A stretch of 45,051 bases of DNA from CAVXAE01 sp044225565 (lineage in GTDB: Bacteria > Pseudomonadota > Gammaproteobacteria > Steroidobacterales > Steroidobacteraceae), in contig JBGAIL010000013.1 in NCBI GenBank assembly GCA_044225565.1, positions 1 to 45,051 on the forward strand. Direction: 5' to 3'. This document shows positions 24,173 to 30,693 of this stretch, piece after piece. The notes under the pieces were generated by a model. It was not told the origin of the DNA and did not search any database. It saw nothing but the letters and a program-made list of their open reading frames with translations. The position numbers and the translations under genes are program-made. Each line of letters begins with the position of its first letter. The first letter of the stretch is position 1.

Positions 24173-24753
24173 ATGGTGCTTTCCAGGATGGGTTCAGGTG
24201 ACTTGCGATGGGCCTGGCTGCTGCCGGTGCCTGGGGCTACGCGCTCAAGCAGCCGGGCGGCACGCCGGCTTCCGCTCGCGAGTTCACGAAGAAGGTGTTC
24301 GTGAACATCCGCGACAAGAAGCTGCCGCTCGACACGGGTGCGCGCGGCTCCACGACCACCTTCGTGCGCAACGGCATCGGTGACGTGCTGCTCGCCTGGG
24401 AGAACGAGGCGCTGCTCGCCATCAAGGAGCTGGGCCCCGACAAGTTCGAGATCGTCGTGCCTTCCATCAGCATCCTGGCGGAGCCTTCGGTGGCGGTGGT
24501 CGACAAGACCGTGCTGCGCCGGGGCACGCGCGAGGTCGCGACCGAGTACCTGAAGTACCTCTACACCAGGGAGGGCCAGGAGATCGTGGCGAAGAACTAC
24601 TACCGCCCGCGCGACGCGGAGGTGGCCGCCAGGTACGCCACGCAGTTTCCCAAGCTCAACCTGCTGAGCATCTCCGACTTCGGCGGCTGGGCGAAGGTGC
24701 AGAAGGAGCACTTCGGGGAAGGCGGCATCTTCGACCAGATCTACACGCAGTAA
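24173..24753 (+). pseudogene. Sulfate-binding protein, copy 2, with an internal deletion of its N-terminal half
   Basis: An ATG at 24173 begins a short signal-like stretch (MVLSRMGSGDLRWAWLLP) in one frame. About 55 bp later the sequence jumps, in another frame, into the middle of an Sbp protein (AWGYALKQPGGTPASAREF), which then runs intact to the TAA at 24751-24753. Compared with copies 1 and 3 about 480 bp are missing, covering the first substrate-binding lobe. The remaining C-terminal part is undamaged and shows the expected end of copy 1 (WAKVQKEHFGEGGIFDQIYTQ, split here as WAKVQKEHFG and FDQIYTQ). A functional protein is unlikely. Confidence 0.78.
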
Positions 24754-24806
24754 GCGCTTCAGCAGGGGAGCGGCCCGCGACCGCGCCCCGGCGACCGCAG
24801 GCAGTG

Positions 24807-24858
24807 AGCGGCTGGCGAAGCCGCTGGCCGGCCAGGGAGGGCCGGCCTCTTTCTTTTT
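24807..24858 (+). terminator. Strong intrinsic terminator after sbp copy 2
   Basis: AGCGGCT/AGCCGCT (24807-24825) is followed by a perfect 8-bp GC stem, GGCCGGCC at 24826-24833 and 24840-24847, with a 6-nt loop. TCTTTCTTTTTG then follows. This is the clearest intrinsic terminator in the window. It separates sbp copy 3 from the upstream transcript, so copy 3 probably needs its own promoter or read-through. Confidence 0.75.
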
Positions 24859-24915
24859 GTTGCGCAGCGGCCTTTGCGCTAAGGTGCCCGCCGGTTTTCC
24901 GATCCGGAGCGCGCG

Positions 24916-25971
24916 ATGGGCTTTCAGGGCAGGCAGGGAACTCGGTGGCGGCTGGCCGCACTGGCGGGCAGCGTCGTGGCGGCGGGGCTGGCGCTCGGCG
25001 CCTGCTCGTCGAAGGCGCCTTCGGGCAGCTCCATCCTCAACGTTTCCTACGACCCCACGCGCGAGCTCTACGCGGACTACAACCCGCTGTTCGTGAAGCA
25101 CTGGAAGGAAAAGACCGGCAGGACGGTCACCATCAACCAGTCGCACGGCGGCTCGGGCAAGCAGGCGCGCTCGGTCATCGACGGCCTGCAGGCGGACGTC
25201 GTCACGCTGGCGCTGGCCGGCGACGTGGACGCCATCGCGGGCAAGGCGAAGCTGCTGCCGCTCAACTGGGAGAGTCGCCTGCCGGACAACAGCGCGCCGT
25301 ACACGTCCACCATCGTCTTCCTGGTGCGGCAGGGCAATCCGAAGGGCATCCGCGACTGGGCCGATCTCGTGAAGCCCGGTGTCGGTGTGGTCACGCCGAA
25401 TCCCAAGACTTCGGGTGGCGCGCGCTGGAACTACCTGGCCGCCTGGGCCTGGGCGCTGAGGCAGCCGGGCGGCAGCGAGCAGACGGCGGAAGCCTTCATG
25501 CGCGACCTCTTCAGGCACGTGAGCAAGCTGGACACGGGCGCCCGCGGCTCGATGACCACGTTCGTGCAGCAGGGCATCGGCGACGTGCTGCTGGCGTGGG
25601 AGAACGAGGCCGTCCTCGGCGCCGAGCAGTTCAAGGACAAGCACCTCGAAGTGGTCATGCCCTCGATCAGCATCCTCGCCGAACCTTCCGTCGCCGTGGT
25701 GGACCAGGTGTCGCTACGTCGCGGCACGCGCGCGGTCGCCCAGGAATATCTGCAGTACCTCTACAGCCCGGAAGCGCAGGAGATCGTGGCGAAGCATCAC
25801 TACCGCCCGCGCGATCCCCAGGTGGCTGCGAAGTACGCCGCGCAGTTCCCGCAGCTGAACCTGGTCACCATCGCGGATTTCGGCGGGTGGCAGCAGGCGC
25901 AGGACCGGCACTTCAAGGACGGGGCGATGTTCGACCGCATCTACACGGAGCAGCGTACCGCGCCTCGATGA
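24916..25971 (+). CDS. sbp: Sulfate-binding lipoprotein, copy 3 (intact)
   Basis: The 351-aa protein is a full-length Sbp/CysP-family solute-binding protein that would deliver sulfate or thiosulfate to CysTWA. The N-terminus has a hydrophobic signal followed by the lipobox LGACSS, so it is probably membrane-anchored, unlike copy 1, which has an ordinary signal peptide. Conserved stretches include NVSYDPTRELYADYN, QSHGGSGKQARSVIDGLQAD, TPNPKTSGGARWNYLAAW, GIGDVLLAWENEA and HYRPRDPQVAAKYAAQFP. GGAG lies about 9 bp before the ATG. The sequence diverges clearly from copies 1 and 2, so it is an older paralogue. It is convergent with the PIN toxin gene. Confidence 0.93.
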   Translation: MGFQGRQGTRWRLAALAGSVVAAGLALGACSSKAPSGSSILNVSYDPTRELYADYNPLFVKHWKEKTGRTVTINQSHGGSGKQARSVIDGLQADVVTLALAGDVDAIAGKAKLLPLNWESRLPDNSAPYTSTIVFLVRQGNPKGIRDWADLVKPGVGVVTPNPKTSGGARWNYLAAWAWALRQPGGSEQTAEAFMRDLFRHVSKLDTGARGSMTTFVQQGIGDVLLAWENEAVLGAEQFKDKHLEVVMPSISILAEPSVAVVDQVSLRRGTRAVAQEYLQYLYSPEAQEIVAKHHYRPRDPQVAAKYAAQFPQLNLVTIADFGGWQQAQDRHFKDGAMFDRIYTEQRTAPR

Positions 25972-25974
25972 CGC

Positions 25975-25995
25975 GGCAGGCAAATGCGGCCTGCC
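25975..25995. terminator. Hairpin between sbp copy 3 and the PIN toxin gene
   Basis: GGCAGGC (25975-25981) and GCCTGCC (25989-25995) form a perfect 7-bp stem with a 7-nt loop, 3 bp after the sbp stop and 1 bp before the end of the convergent toxin gene. There is no U-tract, so it may act as a weak bidirectional terminator. Confidence 0.4.
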
Positions 25996-25996
25996 C

Positions 25997-26413
25997 TCAC
26001 ACCTGCAGCACGCGGACGAAGCCACCCCGGGCATAGGCGACGATGGCTTCGTCGCGCGTGGCGAGCTCGAGCCCGCGAAGGCGCGCGGTCGAGATGAGGA
26101 ACCGGTCTGCGGGATCGCCATGCGGCTCCCCTGGAAGCAGCGTGCTCTCCGCGGCGGTATTCGCATCCAGCGGCACGGAGCGGATGCCGGGTGCTGCGAG
26201 CGCCTGATCGACCCAGTCCCGCAGCGGCATGGAGAGCTGCACCCGGCCTTTCGCGACGTGCATCCCGATCTCCCAGACCGAGATGGGCGAGACCAGCAGG
26301 CCACGGGAGCGGCGCGCGGCGTCCAGCTTCCTCACGCTGGCCGGCGGGAGCATTCCCGCGTCCCCCTCGGCGTACCAGAGCCAGACGTGCGTATCGAGCA
26401 GCACGCCGCTCAT
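25997..26413 (-). CDS. PIN-domain ribonuclease toxin (VapC-like)
   Basis: The 138-aa protein opens with VLLDTHVWLWYAEGD, the typical start of PIN toxins. The acidic residues expected for the Mg2+ site are present: D7, E48 (SVWEIG), D103 (DPADRFLISTA) and D121 (TRDEAI). The ATG overlaps the antitoxin stop by 4 bp (ATGA), as usual for toxin-antitoxin pairs. It probably cleaves RNA when freed from the antitoxin; the target cannot be read from the sequence. The pair sits between sbp copy 3 and the response regulator and has no evident link to transport. Confidence 0.88.
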   Translation of the reverse strand: MSGVLLDTHVWLWYAEGDAGMLPPASVRKLDAARRSRGLLVSPISVWEIGMHVAKGRVQLSMPLRDWVDQALAAPGIRSVPLDANTAAESTLLPGEPHGDPADRFLISTARLRGLELATRDEAIVAYARGGFVRVLQV

Positions 26414-26688
26414 TTATGGAGCCGCGGCCTGACGGGTTCGCGCGGGACACTGCGAGCGCCGCTGTCCTGAAACGCTTCCCACGGCACGCCGACCGGCGAC
26501 ACGACATCGCCGCGCACCGTCAGGGTGTCCTTCATGTAACCGAAGAGTGACGAATCCCCGGCGGGAATCGGCACCAGCTGCGCCACCGGGCGGCCATGCT
26601 TGGTGATGATCACGGGCTCTCCTGTCCGTTCGACCTGGTCCATCAGCTTGAGGCATTCGGCCTTGAAGGCCGCCGCGGAGATTTTCAT
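26410..26688 (-). CDS. Phd/YefM-family antitoxin
   Basis: The 92-aa protein has the family N-terminal DNA-binding part (MKISAAAFKAECLKLMDQV, then GEPVIITKHGRPVAQLVP). A C-terminal region that should bind the toxin follows and ends in a basic stretch. It precedes the PIN toxin and overlaps it by 4 bp. Phd-type antitoxins usually repress their own promoter, and a matching inverted repeat lies 12 bp before the ATG. Confidence 0.9.
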   Translation of the reverse strand: MKISAAAFKAECLKLMDQVERTGEPVIITKHGRPVAQLVPIPAGDSSLFGYMKDTLTVRGDVVSPVGVPWEAFQDSGARSVPREPVRPRLHK

Positions 26689-26699
26689 GCAGGCTCGAT

Positions 26700-26720
26700 A
26701 TGACCAGAAATTATGGTCAT
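26700..26720 (-). promoter_or_regulatory. Predicted toxin-antitoxin operator overlapping a -10 box
   Basis: ATGACCA at 26700-26706 and TGGTCAT at 26714-26720 form a perfect 7-bp inverted repeat with a 7-nt AT-rich spacer. On the minus strand CATAAT (26714 to 26709) inside the repeat resembles a -10 box, and the antitoxin ATG is about 12 bp downstream. Binding of the Phd-like antitoxin here would block its own promoter. Confidence 0.6.
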
Positions 26721-26832
26721 GCTACGCCAGCAGGTCCGCGCTGCCAACTGCGTGAGGGTGCTCCTTTGCGGGCCGCGGCGTCCAGCCGAGAATCTGCCGT
26801 GATCGCGCAGTTTTGCGGTGTGCCGGGCGTCG

Positions 26833-27507
26833 TTACTCGACGACCAGCTTGTACCCCGTGCCCGCCGAGGTCTGCAGCAGCTGCGGCGCGGCGGGGTCGG
26901 CTTCGATCTTCTGCCGCAGGCGATGCACCAGCTGCTTGAGCAGCTGGCGATCGCCCGAATTGCGATGTCCCCACACCTGCATCAGCAGGCGGTCGGAATT
27001 CACTGTGCGCCCGGCATTCGCGAGCAGCATCTGCAGCAACCGCAGCTCCAGCTTGGTGAGCCGTACGGGAGGGCTGCTGCCGACCCGCGCCGTGTGCTCC
27101 TCGACATCCAGCGCCAGCTTGCCTACTGCGAGCGGCGCGGAGGCTTCGACGCCCGCCCGCCTCAGCAGGGCCTTGATGCGCGCCAGCAGCGTGCGCGGGC
27201 TGAAGGGCTTGGTCATGTAGTCGTCCGCGCCGAGCTCCAGCGCCTTCACGAGGTCTTCTTCCGCGCCGCGCGCGGTGAGCATCAGGATGGGCACCTGGGA
27301 TTTCTGGCGGATGGCCTCGCACACCTGGAAGCCGGTCGAGCCCGGCATGTTGATGTCCAGGATCACGATGTCCGGCCCCTCGTTCTCGAAGGCATGGATC
27401 GCGACCTGCCCGTCGATGGCCTTCACCACCAGGTGGCCTTCCTGGGTCAGGGTGAAGGCGATCAGGTTCAACAGGTCGCGGTCGTCGTCGGCAATCAGCA
27501 CTTTCAC
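26833..27507 (-). CDS. OmpR/PhoB-family response regulator
   Basis: The 224-aa protein has a receiver domain with D8/D9, phosphoacceptor D51 (IVILDINMP), T78 and K100. A winged-helix DNA-binding domain of the PhoB/OmpR type follows at about 125-222, ending with the usual GTGYKLVVE. The start is GTG at 27507, with GGGGAGA about 8 bp upstream; the frame is open for 28 further codons but those do not match the family. The partner kinase lies 105 bp upstream on the same strand. The gap contains CTGTAAC elements, suggesting autoregulation. It is named only at family level, since a PhoB identity cannot be proven. Confidence 0.93.
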   Translation of the reverse strand: MKVLIADDDRDLLNLIAFTLTQEGHLVVKAIDGQVAIHAFENEGPDIVILDINMPGSTGFQVCEAIRQKSQVPILMLTARGAEEDLVKALELGADDYMTKPFSPRTLLARIKALLRRAGVEASAPLAVGKLALDVEEHTARVGSSPPVRLTKLELRLLQMLLANAGRTVNSDRLLMQVWGHRNSGDRQLLKQLVHRLRQKIEADPAAPQLLQTSAGTGYKLVVE

Positions 27508-27552
27508 TGAGTCGTCTCCCCGCGCTCGCGGTATGAGGGCGGTCGCGGATAC

Positions 27553-27583
27553 GTTACAGGGTGGGCAGTTACAGCGCTGTAAC
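27553..27583 (-). promoter_or_regulatory. CTGTAAC elements and 16-bp palindrome before the response-regulator gene
   Basis: GTTACAGCGCTGTAAC at 27568-27583 is a perfect 16-bp palindrome, and another GTTACAG lies at 27553-27559. On the minus strand this gives two CTGTAAC direct repeats at 15-bp spacing plus one inverted copy. The heptamer equals the first half of the porin-promoter element at 21396. The site lies 45-75 bp upstream of the response-regulator GTG. Confidence 0.55.
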
Positions 27584-27612
27584 CGGCGCACCGACGGGGC
27601 CCGGGTGCGATC

Positions 27613-29730
27613 TTATGCCAGGGTCTCGGCGGGCAGCGTAATGCTGAATCGCGTATGTCGTTCCGCGGTGCGCTCGGCCGTGATGGCGCCACCGTGGCGC
27701 TCCACGATGGACTTCACGATCCAGAGTCCCAGGCCCAGGCCGCCCGGCTCGGGCTCCGCATCGTTGCTGCGACGGAAGCGGTCGAAGAGGGACGATGCAT
27801 CGCCCCCCGGCAGGCCGGGCCCCTCGTCCTCGACCCACGCCACGATGACGCCGCTGCGCGCCTCGGCGCCCACGCGGATCACGCTGCTTTCCGGCGCGAA
27901 CTTGCTCGCGTTCGCGATGAGATTCACGAACACCTGGATGAGGCGCGGCCCGTCGCCTTCGACCGGCGGGAGGTCTTCGGGGAACGACACTTCCAGCCGC
28001 TGCCCCCGCTGCAGCAGCAGCGCGCCGATGAGGGCCTGCGTCTCTTCCACGATGGCCGGGATGTCCACGCTCTGCTTGCGGATGCCCAGCTGCCCGGACT
28101 CGATGCGCACGCTCTCGAGCAGATTGTCGATGAGCTGCGTGAGTCGCAGGCTGCCCCGCTCCAGCGAGAGCACCAGCTCTCTCTGCTGCACGAGCGGCAT
28201 GGAGCTCAGGCCTTCGCGCAGCAGCTCGATGGAGGCGAGCTGGGCGGCGAGCGGCGTGCGGAACTCGTGCGAGATGTTCGCAAGCACGGAATCCCGCGCG
28301 CGTCGCACGGCCTCGAGCTCCGTCTCGTCACGGATCACCTGGACTTGCAGGCCTTCAGCCATCCCGGAGCTGGTGATGACGGTGCTGCGCACTTCGTTGG
28401 GGCGGGCCTGCAGCCGCTCCATGGCCTGCGCCTGGCCATCCAGGCGGGCGCGAAGGATGGGGCAGCTGACGTCGCAGGGCCTTCTGCCGTGATCGTCGCA
28501 GGGCTTCAGCACGTCGCCACAGAAGCGGCCGACTGCATCCTCGGGCTTCACGCCCAGCAGCTTCGCCGCCTGCGGGTTGAGGTAGCGGATGACGCGATCC
28601 TTGTCGACTGCGTACACGCCTTCCACGATGCCGGCGAGCACCGACTGCGCTTCGGCCTCGTGCCGTCGCAGCGTGCCGGTGAGATCGACGAGGTTGCGGC
28701 GCATGTCTTCCATGGTGCGTGCGAGCGCGCCGACTTCGGCCGGCCCCCGCGGCGGGATGGAAGTGGAGAAATCTCCTTCGGCGAGCCGCACGGCGGCATC
28801 GGTCAGCGCGCGCACGGGCCCGGCGACGAACTGGCCGAGCAGCACGCCGGCGACGACGGCCAGGATCGCCAGCACGAAGGCGGTGATCCACAGCTGGCGC
28901 ACCAGTTGCCCCGTCACGGTATCCAGCTCTCCGGCCGGCAGGCGCGTCTCGATCAGCGCAATGGCTTCTCCGGTCGAGGCGAACACGGGGAAGCTGGAGG
29001 CGTAGAGATCTTCGGCTTCGATGCGCTGCACGGCCGAGCGGCCGTCCGCGAGCGCGGCGGAATGCACCGAGGTGAAGTCGTCCACCGCCGCCGTCGTGAA
29101 GCTGCGGTAGTTGATGAGCCGTACCGCGAGGCCCACCCGCTTGCTCAGCGTCTGCGCCAGCTCGTCGTCCAGCAGGCGGATGATGAAGATGCGCAGGTCG
29201 CTGTGCTCGCCCACCAAGGTCACCGCGCCCAGCATCGGATGCGCGACGGACGGCGGTGAGGAGAGGAAGCTCTGGCCCTGTTCGGCACTGGCCACTTCGA
29301 TCTCGTTCCAGGGCACTTCCACGCCGCCCTGCGCGATGAACTGCTGGCCGCGGAACACGGCGCACGCATCCATGCCGCCGGTCTCGCAGAAACGGCGCAG
29401 GAACTGCGCCAATGGCTCCGTCGAGCCATCGCCTGCCGTTTGCGCGACTAGCCTCTGCAACACAGGCCGGTCCGCCAGCGTGCGGGCCGTGGTGAGCGCA
29501 TCTTCTCCCAGGCGACGCAGGTCTTCGCGTGCGATGGCGCCGGCGAGCAGCGCGCGCTGCTTGCCTTGCTCGTCGGCCAGATCACGCAGCATGCCGACGG
29601 CGGAGAAGGCGATGCCTCCCACGAGCAGCGCCACGATGAGCACGTTGGTGGCGGCGAGCGACCAGCCGAGGCTGGTCGTCTCCGAGCCGAGCCGGAGCCG
29701 TTGCCACAACCGGGTCAGGAGCTCGCGCAT
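27613..29730 (-). CDS. Membrane histidine kinase with periplasmic sensor, HAMP, cysteine-rich PAS, HisKA and HATPase domains
   Basis: The 705-aa protein has transmembrane segment 1 at about residues 24-46, a periplasmic region of about 230 residues and transmembrane segment 2 at about 280-302. HAMP is at about 303-355 and PAS at about 358-470. The PAS domain holds four cysteines (C404, C411, C419, C423; spacing C-x6-C-x7-C-x3-C). HisKA follows with H488 in NISHEFRTPL, then the N box near 601-613, DEGPGLP and GGLGLGLWIV. The ATG lies 1 bp after the cysW stop, so the kinase is tied to the transporter operon. It is much larger than PhoR (about 430 aa) and its periplasmic domain is not one I recognise. 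The ligand is unknown; an oxyanion-binding signal or the state of the transporter is plausible. Confidence 0.93.
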   Translation of the reverse strand: MRELLTRLWQRLRLGSETTSLGWSLAATNVLIVALLVGGIAFSAVGMLRDLADEQGKQRALLAGAIAREDLRRLGEDALTTARTLADRPVLQRLVAQTAGDGSTEPLAQFLRRFCETGGMDACAVFRGQQFIAQGGVEVPWNEIEVASAEQGQSFLSSPPSVAHPMLGAVTLVGEHSDLRIFIIRLLDDELAQTLSKRVGLAVRLINYRSFTTAAVDDFTSVHSAALADGRSAVQRIEAEDLYASSFPVFASTGEAIALIETRLPAGELDTVTGQLVRQLWITAFVLAILAVVAGVLLGQFVAGPVRALTDAAVRLAEGDFSTSIPPRGPAEVGALARTMEDMRRNLVDLTGTLRRHEAEAQSVLAGIVEGVYAVDKDRVIRYLNPQAAKLLGVKPEDAVGRFCGDVLKPCDDHGRRPCDVSCPILRARLDGQAQAMERLQARPNEVRSTVITSSGMAEGLQVQVIRDETELEAVRRARDSVLANISHEFRTPLAAQLASIELLREGLSSMPLVQQRELVLSLERGSLRLTQLIDNLLESVRIESGQLGIRKQSVDIPAIVEETQALIGALLLQRGQRLEVSFPEDLPPVEGDGPRLIQVFVNLIANASKFAPESSVIRVGAEARSGVIVAWVEDEGPGLPGGDASSLFDRFRRSNDAEPEPGGLGLGLWIVKSIVERHGGAITAERTAERHTRFSITLPAETLA

Positions 29731-29731
29731 C

Positions 29732-30445
29732 TCAGTGCCGTTTGTAGCCCGTCCGCTCGATCAGCGTCTTGACTATGAGCGTCGCGACGGCGAGCAGCGT
29801 GAGGAGGGAGGCGACGGCGAACGCGCCCACGAAGTTGTATTCGTTGTAGAGGATCTCGATGTGCAGCGGCAGCGTGTTGGTGAGGCCGCGGATGTGACCC
29901 GACACCACCGACACCGCGCCGAACTCGCCCATTGCGCGAGCATTGCAGAGGATGATGCCGTACACCATGCCCAGCCGCACCTTGGGCAGCGTGACTCGGA
30001 AGAACGTGATCCAGCCGCCGGCGCCGAGCGTGATGGCGGCCTCCTCCTCGTCGTTGCCCACCTGCTGCATGAGCGGGATCATCTCGCGCGCCACGTACGG
30101 GAACGTCACGAACATGGTGGCGAGGATGATGCCCGGCAGCGCGAAGATGATGCTGATGTCGTGCTCCTGCAGCCACAGGCCGAACCAGCCCTGCAGGCCG
30201 AACAGCAGCACGTACACCATGCCGGAGATCACGGGCGAGACGGCGAGCGGCAGGTCGATGAGCGTGATGAGGAAGCTCTTGCCCTTGAACTCGAATTTGG
30301 CGATGGCCCACGCGGCGGCGAGGCCGAACAGCGTGTTGAGCGGCACGACCACCGCGGCCGCGGTGAGCGTGAGGCGCAGGGCGGCGCCCGTGTCCGGGTC
30401 CTTGAAGCTCTCGAGATAGGCCTGCACGCCTTTCTCCAGGGCCAT
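29732..30445 (-). CDS. cysW: Sulfate ABC transporter permease CysW, N-terminally affected
   Basis: The 237 residues from the ATG at 30445 match CysW from YLESFKDPDTGAALRLTL onward, with LPLAVSPVISGMVYVLLFG. The EAA-type coupling loop is seen in EEEAAITLGAGGW, and ARAMGEFGAVSVVSGHIRGL is specific for CysW. Normal CysW is about 280-290 aa. The missing first membrane helix is encoded just upstream in the same frame (LTFLAALLFAPLATVFA, ending at 30446), but the frame then runs into a cysT remnant without a start. The true start was therefore probably lost in a deletion near 30500. The HK gene follows after 1 bp. Confidence 0.85.
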   Translation of the reverse strand: MALEKGVQAYLESFKDPDTGAALRLTLTAAAVVVPLNTLFGLAAAWAIAKFEFKGKSFLITLIDLPLAVSPVISGMVYVLLFGLQGWFGLWLQEHDISIIFALPGIILATMFVTFPYVAREMIPLMQQVGNDEEEAAITLGAGGWITFFRVTLPKVRLGMVYGIILCNARAMGEFGAVSVVSGHIRGLTNTLPLHIEILYNEYNFVGAFAVASLLTLLAVATLIVKTLIERTGYKRH

Positions 30446-30499
30446 CGCGAATACGGTGGCGAGCGGCGCGAACAGCAGCGCCGCGAGGAAGGTGAGCCG

Positions 30500-30693
30500 A
30501 GGCGCCGAAGGACAGGCGGTAGGAGCCGACCGCGCGCGGGTCGGTGACCACGCGGAACCGAGACGTCCATGGAGCCAGCCATGAGCACCAGCGCGGCGAG
30601 CGGCAGCAGCACCACCGTGCTCAGGAAGAACGTCGTGAAGCCGAACGTGAGGCCGAATCCCGGCAGCACGCTCGGCTGCCGCCAGCTACTCAC
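30500..30693 (-). pseudogene. cysT remnant (first membrane helix only), frameshifted and joined to cysW
   Basis: GTG at 30693 overlaps the cysA stop by 8 bp and begins a CysT-like N-terminus: SVLPGFGLTFGFTTFFLSTV and LLPLAALVLMAGSMD. Near 30560-30567 the frame shifts. The next segment, RVVTDPRAVGSYRLSFGAS, continues the CysT pattern until about 30500, where the sequence changes to the beginning of CysW in yet another frame. The remaining roughly 200 residues of CysT are absent. Unless another cysT exists elsewhere, the permease heterodimer would be incomplete. Confidence 0.78.

Noticed and set aside
24173..24304. Short open frame at the start of sbp copy 2 as an independent small protein
   Set aside because: It is the leader of the deleted sbp copy read past the deletion into the wrong frame; only the first 18 or so residues look like a signal peptide.
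26833..29730. Calling the regulator and kinase PhoB and PhoR
   Set aside because: The regulator fits the family, but the kinase is far larger than PhoR with a long periplasmic domain, and no pst or phoU genes are present. A family-level name is safer.
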